Assembly (NCBI GenBank): GCA_024138025.1
Contig: JAMXBD010000014.1
Location: forward strand, 682,001-746,000
Source: Combretum micranthum
Taxonomy: Eukaryota > Streptophyta > Magnoliopsida > Myrtales > Combretaceae
Length of the DNA: 64,000 bases
Direction: 5' to 3'
Position numbers and translations under genes: made by a program. Positions 37,801-49,800 of the stretch are shown here, one piece after another (within the stretch, counting starts at the first letter, position 1; every line of letters starts with the position of its first letter). The notes beneath the pieces are model-generated. The model was not told the DNA's origin. It saw only the letters and a program-made list of their open reading frames with translations, and searched no databases.

Positions 37801-40800
37801 TAATACACTGTTGCTGCAAAAGCTATTTTCCATTTAGGGGCATTTTGATTGCGCCTATGACAAAAGAGGCCACCAATAGCACCTTACCAAAAACTAAAAA
37901 AGGCAGGACATTCGAGAGCCGATATTATCAAATACCAAGTGCTGCTAGAGTACTGGCATTGAAAGAAAATGTGCTGGTGAGATTCAGGTTGTGAACTGTA
38001 CAAGAAGAAAGTCACATGGGAGGTAATTCTCTAAAGATTCAGCTTATCCAAGGTGTATAATTTTCCATTGTAGGCCAGCTAAAGAATGAATCAATATTTA
38101 GGCATAGCTTTCCTAAACCAAACGAACTTAGAGCAAGAGACCCTTGGCCCAACCATTTGAAGAGCATAGGCACTCCTGATAAAAAAAAATGCTAAAAGAA
38201 AATGGGTGCCAAATCATTACGTCAATAGCCATGGCATTAGGTGAGATATGATAGGTATCTGAAAATATTCACAAAAGGGCACGAATGGGAAGGCCCATAC
38301 ATTATTCTCTATTAAAGAGCATAATCTAGCTAACACTGCGAGCCGAGAAGAGAAGATTTCCCTAGAGCTATAGTTCAGGTCAAAAGTTCCTTGTGGAAGC
38401 CAAAAATCCGATTATAAAGAAATGGACAAACCACCCCCAACTTTCTAGTAGAATAAAAGGGAACAAGAAGCTCGCAACTTGACAAGTTTCCTCCGAGACC
38501 ATGAACAAGAAGTGTCACGAGATAATAACTTAGAGATTGTATAGGATACGGTTTGCGTTTTTGTAGGGATATTTTTTTGTTATAACTAAACGATAAATAT
38601 AGGGATGATTGATACTTATCTTGTACGCCTAAATGGCAAATCCGTTGTACATACTTTTATATATAATGAAGGAAATCCAAAGGAGCAGGCATTGAAAACC
38701 ATTTTGACATGGTATCAGAGCCTCTACTCTAAAACACTTCAACATTTGCCCCAGTTGCCAAGATGACTACTGTACGAACTATTTTAGCACTTGCTGCTTC
38801 CCAGGAGTGGTCTCTCCGGCAGATGGATGTCAAGAATGCTTTTCTACATGGAGACCTAAAGGAAGAAATCTATATGTCTCCCCCTCCCGGCATGTTTACT
38901 ACACCTTCATCGGAGGTTTGTCGACTACGTCGGTCCTTGTATGGCCTCAAACAGGCTCAGCGAGCATGGTTTGATAAATTCTGCTCTACTTTGCTTGCCT
39001 TTCAGTTTGCTCAGAGTCAGTTTGATTCTTCTATTTTTCTTCGCAAGACTTCTACAGGCATTGTGTTGCTTCTCGTATATGTCGATGATATTGTGATTAC
39101 TGGTTCTGATACTGAATTACTTCAGCAGTTGCAACAGCATCTCAGGACCTCCTTTCATATGAAAGATCTTGGTCCTCTGCAGTATTTTCTTGGCCTTGAG
39201 GTCCAGATAACTCCGTCTGGTACAGTGTTACATCAGCACAAATACACCCAAGAAGTGATTTCCTTAGCTGGTCTCCAATCGGGTAACTCGGTTCTTACCC
39301 CCTTGGAGGTTAATCTCAAGCTTTCTCGTGCGGAAGGCGAGCTTCTTTCCGATCCATCCTTGTATCGGCAACTCGTTGGGAGTTTGAATTATCTGACAAT
39401 TACTCGACCTGACATTTCTTTTGCAGTTCAGCAGGTCAGTTAGTTTATGCAAGCCCCTCGACATCTTCATCTAGCAGCCGTCCGTCGTATTATTCGATAT
39501 CTGAAGGGAACATCTTCACGTGGGTTGTTCTTTCCAAAGGATTCTTCCTTAAAATTAGTAGGGTATTGTGATGCCGATTGGGCTGGTTGTGCTGATACTC
39601 GTCGTTCTGTTACTGGATGGTGCATGCTCTTAGGTAATGCACTCATTTCTTGGAATAGTAAGAAGCAAGATAGAGTTTCCAAGTCCTCCACTGAGTCTGA
39701 GTATCGTGCTATGTCTTCCACTTGTTCTGAGATCACATGGCTTCGTGGGTTATTAGGAGAACTTGGCTTTCCTCAGCTTCACTCTACTCCTCTTCATGCT
39801 GATAATACCAGTGCTATTCAGATTGTTGCTAATCCAGTTTTCCATGAGCGTACAAAACATATCGAAGTCGATTGTCACTCCATACGCGAAGCCTTTGACA
39901 AACATGTGATTACTCTTCCTCACATTTCCACTGATCATCAGACTGCAGACATCTTTACTAAAGCTCTATCTCGACATCGTCATCAGTTTTTGATTGACAA
40001 ATTGATGCTTTTTGATCTTCCCGCATCAATTTGAGGGGGGATGTCACGAGATAATAACTTAGAGATTGTATAGGATACGGTTTGCGTTTTTGTAGGGATA
40101 TTTTTTTGTTATAACTAAACGATAAATATAGGGATGATTGATACTTATCTTGTACGCCTAAATGGCAAATCCGTTGTACATACTTTTATATATAATGAAG
40201 GAAATCCAAAGGAGCAGGCATTGAAAACCATTTTGACAAGAAGGACATTTAATAGACGAAAAACTTCTCCCTTTAAGAAAAACAGAGTGAATCCAATCTA
40301 CCCAGATGCTGTGAAACCACACTTACATAGATGCTAAATATGTTTCAACTATGCCGCCTTGTTCCATATCTCTAACTTAGGAATACCAAGACCACCTTCA
40401 ACTAAGGAAGAATAAACAACATCCCATTTTACTTTAGCTTTAGTATATACATTACGATTACCATTCCAAAGAAAATTTCTCATAAGTTCCACAATTTTAA
40501 TCATCTTCTTAAGGAGAATGAAGATCGATGCCTAATAAACTTGCATGGAGAAAATAACAGACTTTATAAGTCGAAAACAGCCTACGTAAGACAAAAACTT
40601 GCAAGCCAGGAATCAAATCTAGTAGAAATTTCCTGGATTGTTACATCACAATCTACCCTTTTAAGTTTGGAAGAGATGAGGGGGACGCCAAGGTATCGAA
40701 ATAGCAACTCACCCTCCTGAAACCCAAGAGAGTTCAGAGAGGCTTCCTTTGTACCAGAAATCACATTGCAAAAATTACTAAGCTTTTTAAGCCATTGTTC

Positions 40801-43800
40801 TGGAGGCCTGATAAATTCTGAAACAAAGCAAGAGCTTGTTGTATGATGTCAATAGAAAGGAGGTCACATTTACAAAACAGCATCAAATCATCAGCAAAGC
40901 AAAGGTTAGAGATCCTTTCATTCTTGCAATGCCAACGAAAAGAAAAGTCAAGGGAATGAGTGATGTTGTTCCATGGCGAGCACAAAGAGGCAAGGAGAGA
41001 CCAAATCACCTTGTCTAGTGGCCCTAGAATTAGGGCTAAAGCCAACTAGCTCACATTCAAGCTGAAAAAAAACCTTCGAGTGGAAAAGGATTGCACCAAC
41101 AACTTTTTGAAGTGACATAGAAAATTCATACATTCCAACACTTCAAAGACGAGCTATATTGGTACGTTATTTGTGTTGTTGTTTCTTGCAGCTATAATTG
41201 TGTTGTTGTTTCTTACAACTATATTTGTGTTGTTGACATAAATACTAAAGTTTTTTATAAGTGACAGGCATTTGCATCTTTTTCCTTTGTTGTTGGCCCT
41301 AATTCATCCAACTTCAAGATATTATTACCTTCCTAAATGAAAGAAAATCAAGAAAAGTCCAAAACATTTGTATCCTCGAAGTTATCCATAAGACATTAAT
41401 ATTCATGCATCAACTTAGAAGTCTTCCTTCACTTTGTGTCCCCACTGAAACCGCCCTACCTAACTTCTCCATTTAGTCCATCATTTTCCAGCTAGGATTA
41501 GAATCTTCATATTTTAGCAATGAATTCACCATGCTAGTTACTAGGTTTGTCCATGGTGAGATTCCTGACAAGCAAAAGGGGATTTTTTTTTGTGGATAGA
41601 GTATACGCATTTTGATCAAGCATCCATTTTGGTATACTATTCAAAATTCCATAATCATAGCATTAATTTTTATTTCATTGTCTTTACTCGTATCCGGTTC
41701 TAATATAAAATCTCCTAAATCATTGCTGTAATTCCCCATAGTGTTTGATTAAAATATATATGGAAAAAAAAAAAAATAAATAAATTTGGCTCACCAGTTA
41801 AGGTGTAGGAATTCCTACATAATGGCATGAGGTCGTAACATCAAATTCCACAACTATCCATAATGCATGATTCATATAAGGTAGTTCACGTGTTTGGCTC
41901 ACTAATCGAGGTGGACGAATTCCTACGAAAATGGCATGAGGTTTTAACATCAAATCCCACAACAATCCACATAAGTAAAGCACAGGCTATACTAAACCAA
42001 TCCATGGCTCATACAAAGGTAGTTTGTGTGGCCAGAGTTAGTCAACCCAATTGCTATCATGCCTTTCCATCCATTAACAAAAGAAAAATCTGTGATAATC
42101 AGGGAAAATGTCAAATACTAAGGAAATTATGCCTAAGCCGTTATATAATCGGGAAAAAACTTGATTCTCATTGTGAAATGTCAAAGAGCAAGATCCTTTT
42201 TCATCTTTCTTAGTATTCTGGTACTCTACTTATTGAAATTTCTCAGATAACAGTTAAAATTTCATGCAGGATTAGCCACAGTAAATAACAGAAAACCAAA
42301 TCTAGCAGGTTTTGGTTTTCCACTGCTTTTTTAAACAACCTAAATACTAAACAATGTTGTGGTAGGCAGGGGAACAAGCTGAGATCACCTTATTAGTCCC
42401 AGAAGGTGGTACAGCAAGCATATTCCAATCAATCTCATCAACGTATTTCTTCCGTTCTCTATAAACAGCCCTTGCACTATTATATTTTGGTTGATACTCG
42501 GATAACAGTCCTTTGGCCTGGTTAATTACATGAGAATAAGATAGGCATTTCATGTTAAATGCTACCTTCCAGTCATTCGTGCACAGAGCCTGGAACGAGA
42601 GCATAAATTATTACTATTATCACTATAAATCACATGTAATGATTACCAGCTGACGGCTAACAGAGTTTTCAAAGTTTTCATAGTCTCTCCAAAGCTGCTC
42701 AATATGATGAGTAGGTGTGACAATAGCTTTCTGATAGGCTTTCCGTACAGCAATCATCCTCTGTGATTCTTCTTGTGCATTTAAAGCCTGCAGCATGAAG
42801 TTGTCATATGATACAAAGCCTTTTCAACAGCAAATTGCACTAGCATAGAAAACGGGAAAGGAGGGTGGAAATTAGCAAACCGGAAGCGACTTCAAAAATA
42901 TGATGTATTCCATCCACACTGGTCCAGATGCTATGTCAGCTCCTAAACATAAATAAAGCGGAAAGAAAAACATCACTTTACCCTGATTATACATGTTAAT
43001 GAAGCCACTCAGATCATAGTAAATTTAAGTATTGGGTTTCAGGTGATGTACATCTAATCAGCAAAACAGGGTAAGCATGTGCAGGCTGATTTCGGAAGAC
43101 CACGAATGGACATATGCAAAATTTTTCACATTTTTACATGCAAATATGTTTTAGAGATCAGCATAGTCAACAGTGATGACGACTGACACAAATGTTTATC
43201 ATCAGCTTCAAGCAATAATCAATGGGATTTTTCTACCAATCCCTGCATAGGTATAAAATAAGATGTTCGAAAATCGAGAAAATATTTGTTGTAATTATAT
43301 ATTAGCTGTAACATAGCTATTTAGGTGCAAATCTATGTTTTTTAGGAAAGTTTTGACTATGAATTATCCTTTCATTAAATCAGTGATTTAATTTCCTTAA
43401 TTCTATGCATATAAAAGAACAACCTCAATAACAGAATGCATTATTCCGTGCAAACCTATTTTCCAAGTTAGTATCAAAGGCAAAAGAATGCCTTGCCCGA
43501 ATTCCTTCACCCCCCCCCCCCCCCCCCCCCTTTTCCTTCTTCTCTCTTCCTTTTGATCCCTGCACCCTAAAATCATGTCTAACGATTTGTTTGTTTCCAA
43601 TGAGGTCGAGACTGGCCCTTTCACCAAGGAACAAATGAAGCATCTTCTTACACTACTAAAATCTAATACAGTACCCAATGTTCTTAATGTTTCTATGACA
43701 CACACAGGTAATAAATTCTATGCCCTATGTTGTCAATTTAAATCTGCTCCATGGATAATATATTCAAGAGCATCTGACCATATGATCAACTCTTTACATT

Positions 43801-46800
43801 TGTTTTAAACTTATTGACCATGTTCCGAAAATAAGAAAGTTAGAATAGCAGATAGTAATTTCTCACGAATTGTAGGAAATGGCCTTATAAAAATTTCTAA
43901 GGGAATGGATCCTAAATATGTTCTCTATGTCCCTAAACTTGCTTGAAATCTCTTGTCGGTTAGCAAGCTATTCAAGATTCTAACTGTTTCGTTATTTTCT
44001 ATGTATCATATTGCATTTTTCAAGATCAGAGCTCAAGGAAGACAATTGGCAGTGCTACGATGATTAATGGTCTCTACTATTTTGAGGATAAATCTCTTAG
44101 TAATAAAATGGTTCAAAGGCTGAGTAGTATTAGTTCTTTATCTGTTCGTGATCAAATAATGGTTTGGCATTCTCGATTAGGCCACCTAAACTTTTCTTAT
44201 TTAAAACATTTATAAATGTTCTTAATGTTTCTATGGCACACACAGGTAATAAATTCTATGCCCTATGTTGTCAATTTAAATCTGCTCCATGGATAATATA
44301 TTCAAGAGCATCTGACCATATGATCAACTCTTTACATTTGTTTTAAACTTATTGACTATGTTCCGAAAATAAGAAAGTTAGGATAGCATATAGTAATTTC
44401 TCACGAATTGTAGGAAATGGCCTTATAAAAATTTCTAAGGGAATGGATCCTAAATATGTTCTCTATGTCCCTAAACTTGCTTGAAATCTCTTGTCGGTTA
44501 GCAAGCTATTCAAGATTCTAACTGTTTCGTTATTTTCTATGTATCATATTGCATTTTTCAAGATCAGAGCTCAGGGAAGACAATTGGCAGTGCTACGATG
44601 ATTAATGGTCTCTACAATTTTGAGGATAAATCTCTTAGTAATAAAATGGTTCAAAGGCTGAGTAGTATTAGTTCTTTATCTGTTCGTGATCAAATAATGG
44701 TTTGGCATTCTCGATTAGGCCACCTAAACTTTTCTTATTTAAAACATTTATAAATGTTCTTAATGTTTCTATGGCACACATAGATAATAAATTCTATGCC
44801 CTATGTTGTCAATTTAAATCTGCTCCATGGATAATATATTCAAGAGCATCTGACCATATGATCAACTCTTTACATTTGTTTTAAACTTATTGACCATGTT
44901 CCGAAAATAAGAAAGTTAGGATAGCATATAGTAATTTCTCACGAATTGTAGGAAATGGCCTTATAAAAATTTCTAAGGGAATGGATCCTAAATATGTTCT
45001 CTATGTCCCTAAACTTGCTTGAAATCTCTTGTCGGTTAGCAAGCTATTTAAGATTCTAACTGTTTTGTTATTTTCTATTTATCATATTGCATTTTTCAAG
45101 ATCAGAGCTCAGGGAAGACAATTGGCAATGCTACGATGATTAATGGTCTCTACTATTTTGAGGATAAATCTCTTAGTAATAAAATAGTTCAAAGGCTGAG
45201 TAGTATTAGTTCTTTATTTGTTCGTGATCAAATAATGGTTTGGCATTCTCAATTAGGCTACCTAAACTTTTCTTATTTAAAACATTTATATCCAGTGCTA
45301 TTTAAAGGAATTGATCCTTTATCATTTCGATGTGAGAGTTATCTAATGGCAAAAAGTCAAAGAAAATCTTAAATATTCAAAAACCCTATCAGGCTTCGAA
45401 ACCATTTTATCTATTCCACAATAATGTTTGAGGTCCTTCAAAAGTGACCACTATTTCTAGAAAAAAAAATGATTTGTGACTTTTATTGACGATCATACAC
45501 GACTTTGTTAGATTTACTTAATGAGAGACAAATCTGACATAGAACAAATTTTCAAAGAATTTTATATAATGATTGAAACTCGATTTCAAACAAAAATCAA
45601 TATTTTGAGATCTCACAATGGAATAGAGTATTTTAATAAAGTTTTGGAAACCTTTTTAAATGAAAAAGAATTTTACACCAATCCTCTTGTTCTGACACAC
45701 CTGAACAAAATAACATTGCTGAGCGTAAAAATAAGAATTTATTAGAAGTAGCTAGAGCCATAATGTTTTATATGAATGTTCCAAAGTATCTATGGGGTGA
45801 TGTTGTACTGACAGCTTCATATCTAGTCAACAAGATGCCTACAAAAGTTTTACAATATATCACCCGTCGGATTGCTTAAAAAAGGTATTCTCAAAATCTA
45901 GAATCAATTCTGATTTACCCTTAAAAATATTTGGTTGCACAGCATATGTACACACTCCAAAAAAGCTAAGGTCTAAATTAGATCCAAGAGCTAAAAAAAT
46001 GTGTTTTTGTAGGATATGCACCTAATAAAAAGGGTTACAAATGCTTTAATCCCCTTACAAAATGTTCTTTTTTTCTCTATGGATGCTTCTTTCATGAAAA
46101 ATACAAATACTTTGCCAAAAATTTGCTTCAAGGGGATAAGATAGTCGAACCAAATTTCTATGAAATTACTGAACCCTTACCTAGCACACATCCTGATACT
46201 TTTTTTGAAAAAGAAACCTTAGAAACTAAGCCTAAAGAAATCAAATCTAAAATCGGTCTGACAGAAAAAGAAATACTACGAATAAAAGATAGAAACAATC
46301 TTCAGCCTGGAGTTTATTCTAGGAGAGGTCTCCTTAAAGGTGGTGGAAACGAGGCCATTATCCTGCACATGGCAACCAGAAGCCTAAGCGATGGTCATCA
46401 AAATGCTTTAGGTAATCCTTCTTCTGTTCCTTCCTCTCCTATTATTGACTTAAACTTACCATTACAATCAGATTCTAGGGAAGAGAACTCTGCACCTGAA
46501 CCTGGTTTGGAACCAGTCCCTGTTATCCCTGAACAGAATCTTGATCTTGACCTTCCCATTGCCCTTAGAAAAGGAACCTGAACTTGTACCAAACATCCTA
46601 TTGCCAACTATATTTCCTATCAAAACCTTTCTGACAGTTATAGAGCATTCACTATAAACATTTCAAAGCTTGTTGTGCCTAGAAATATTCAGAAAGTACT
46701 TGGTGACCCGAATTGGAAGTTAGATGAATGCCTTGAAGAAGAATGCTACTTGGAAAATTGTAGAATTACCGAAGGGAAAAAAGGTGATGGGTGTAAATGA

Positions 46801-49800
46801 GTGTTTACTATCAAGAGTAAAGCAGATGGGAGTGTCGAGAGATATAAAGCTCTTCTTGTCACAAAAGCTTTACACAAACCTATGGGATAGACTACCAAGA
46901 AACCTTTGCTCCGGTAGCTAAAATAAACTCGATTAGGTTCTTGTTGTCTCTTGCTATTAACTCCAATTGGCCTTTACACCAATTGAACGTTAAAAATGAT
47001 TTTCTTAATGAAGACTTAAGGAGAAGGTATAAATGAGTCCTCCATAGGTTTTGAAGAGAGGTGTAAAAATGGCAAAGTGTGTAGATTGAAGAAGTCCTTG
47101 TATGGACTTAAACAGTCACCGAAAGCTTGATTTGAGCGCTTTATTGCCAAAGCACTATGGATATGTTCAAAGTCAACCTAATCATACAATATTTTACAGG
47201 CATTCGAATGATGGTAAAATAGCTATCTTGACAATATACGCGGATAACATAGTATTAACTAGGAATAACTGTGATGCGCTAGAAAAATTGAAAAAGAAAC
47301 CAGCCGAGTTTGAGATTAAAGATCTCGAGGCATTGAAATACTTTCTTGAGATGGAGTTTGATAGGTCTAAAAAAGACATTTTTGTAAATCAGAAGAAGTA
47401 TATTCTTGACTTGCTGAACAAGACAAGTATGCTTGGGTGTAAACTTGCTGAAACTCCGATAGAACCAAATGTGAAATTGCAACCTACAAATGCTAAGAAT
47501 GTAAAGAATAGGAAGCATTATTAGAGACTTGTTGAGAGATTGATTTATCTATCCCATACATGCCTAGATATATCCTTCTCTGCTAGTATGCTCAGCCGGT
47601 TTATGCATCTCCCAGGATTGGCACACTTTGAAAATGTTATAGATAATATTGTATTTATGAATGTTATATTTCCTAAGTTATGCAATTAATATTGTGATAG
47701 GCATAGCATACCAACAGTTATGAAACATTGTATATATATCTCTCCATGTATGCACAAAATATATACAAAAAAATATACACAGAATTTTCTTACTATTTAC
47801 ATGATATCAGCACCACTGAAATCCTTTGAAACTTAATATTTTCTTTTTCTTGTTGCCTAGTGAGCAACGGTCGTTCTTTTTCACACACCCTATTGAGTGT
47901 AATTTCTATTCTCACCGCCCACCTAAGGCGCCACATCACCGACCGATCTGCCACCCCAACAGTTTCAACGAGCTTCCAACATACGTGTGAGTCACACGCG
48001 CCGCTTCAAGCTTTCAGTGTCCTTCTTCAACAGCACGTGAGGCTCCCTTCCGCCACCTGCGAGCATCGACGTCCATCTAGTAAGGCTGTGTTATTGTTCT
48101 CCTAGGTTTCGTTTATCATATCATTCGTCTTGGGAAGCGTGCTTGAATTGGGTATTGTTTGTTTTGGCTATCTGTTTCCTCTCAGTTGCTTGTCTTAGGC
48201 CACAGTTATTTTATTATATTCTGTGATGGTATTTATTTTAAAGAAAAATGAGCAGTAATGAAGACAGTAAGACAGTTATTGATATTATGCCGGTAAAAAC
48301 TAAGATAACATACCAAAAGCTTAATGGGAACAATTTTATTAGATGGAGTAAAACTGTGCGAATATATTTGTGGAGTACTGAAAAAGAAGATCATCTTACT
48401 AATGATCCAATTCAACATGTGTATTCACGACGGCGAGATCCACCAGCTTCATGTCCTGCACCAATCTCTTCTTCCTCAATAGGTTCGATCCCAATTGACC
48501 TTGATCTTCTTATGGCTCTTCGCAAAAGTAAAAGATAATGCACTTACCCTATCTCTTCATTTGTATCATATGACGGTTTATCATCTTCTCCATGCTGCTT
48601 TATTGCCTCTCTTGATCATATATCCACTCCTCGTACTCTTCATGAAGCCTTATCTCATCCTGGCTAGCGTACTGTAATGATAGATGAAATGAATGCCTTA
48701 GATACTAACGGTACTTAGGATTTGGTAAGCTTATCTGTAAGAAAAAAGGCTACTGGCTGCAAATAGGTATTGGCAGTTAAAGTCAATCCAGATGGATCTC
48801 TTGCCCGCCTTAATGCTCGTCTTGTGGCCAAAGGTTATGCTCAAACCTACGACATAGACTATTCTGACACTTTCTCTCCAATAGCTAAATTAACATCTAT
48901 CCGACAATTTATCTCTATTGCAGCTACTTCTGATTGGCCTCTACACCAATTGGATATCAAAAATGCATTTTTACACGGGGATCTTTAAGAGGAAGTCTAT
49001 ATGGAGCAACCACCTGGATTTGTTGCTCAGGGGAAGAAAGGAAAAGTTTGTCGTCTTCATAAATCTTTATATGGGTTGAAGCAAAGTCCTTGTGCGTGGT
49101 TCGGAAAATTTAGTCAAGTAATGGAGAAGTTCGAGATGATCAAAAGTAAGTCTGACCACTCGGTGTTCTATAAACATTCTTCGTGTAGGATTATTCTTCT
49201 TGTTGTTTATATAGGCGATATAATTATTACTACAAATGATGAAAAGAGAATATACTCCCTAAAAAAATCTCTTCATAATTAGTTTCAGACAAAGGATTTA
49301 GGGTCGTTAAGGTATTTTCTAGGCTTTGAAATGATGAGGAACAAGAAAGATATTTTCTTGTCTCAAAGGAAGTATGTACTTGACTTGTTATCTGAAACAA
49401 GAAAGTTAGAGGCAAAACCATGCAATACCTCAATGAATCCTAATCTGCAATTCACTAAAGATGGGGAGTTATTTGAAGATCCTGGAAGATACAGGGGAGG
49501 TTGGTTGGGAAACTGAATTATCTCACAGTAACTCATCCTGATATTGTGTATTCTGTCAATGTTGTGAGTCAGTTCATGTCTTCTCCAATAATTCATCATT
49601 GGGCTGTTATAGAACAGATCTTATGCTATTTGAAAAGTGCTCCTAGACGAGGTATACTATATCAAAATCATGGTCATTCTCGTATAGAATGTTTTTCAGA
49701 TGTTAATTGGGCTGGTTCGAAAGAAGATAGAAAATCCGTTATAGGCTATTGCGTTTTCTTAGGAGGAAATTTGATTTCATGAAAGAACAAGAAACAGAAT

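Larger units (their letters stand above)
38513..40238 (+). mobile_element. Copia G, internally deleted, two identical LTRs
   Basis: Left LTR 38513-38709 and right LTR 40042-40238, both 197 bp and identical by direct comparison. Perfect 5-bp duplication AGAAG. A perfect primer site follows the left LTR. Between them only the reverse transcriptase and RNase H remain; gag, protease and integrase are absent. It is inserted in the LINE. It belongs to a copia lineage different from A-F, with longer GC-rich codons. It is the most recent datable insertion in the window. Confidence 0.97.
37740..41150 (-). mobile_element. L1-type LINE, 5'-truncated, interrupted by copia G
   Basis: Minus strand: reverse transcriptase from about 41140, with [11 protein letters not shown] (GDPLSPYLF in the family), then [13 protein letters not shown] carrying the catalytic FADD, then [10 protein letters not shown] (40582-40764). 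Downstream lies [13 protein letters not shown] at 40240-40290, cut by copia G, with [12 protein letters not shown] resuming at 38512-38470, then the zf-RVT region (IFFQCQYSS) near 37925 and a C-terminal AATVYYI near 37800. Stops and shifts abound. The missing 5' half is typical of LINE insertion. It lies in CSTF77 intron 8 in the sense direction. Confidence 0.87.
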
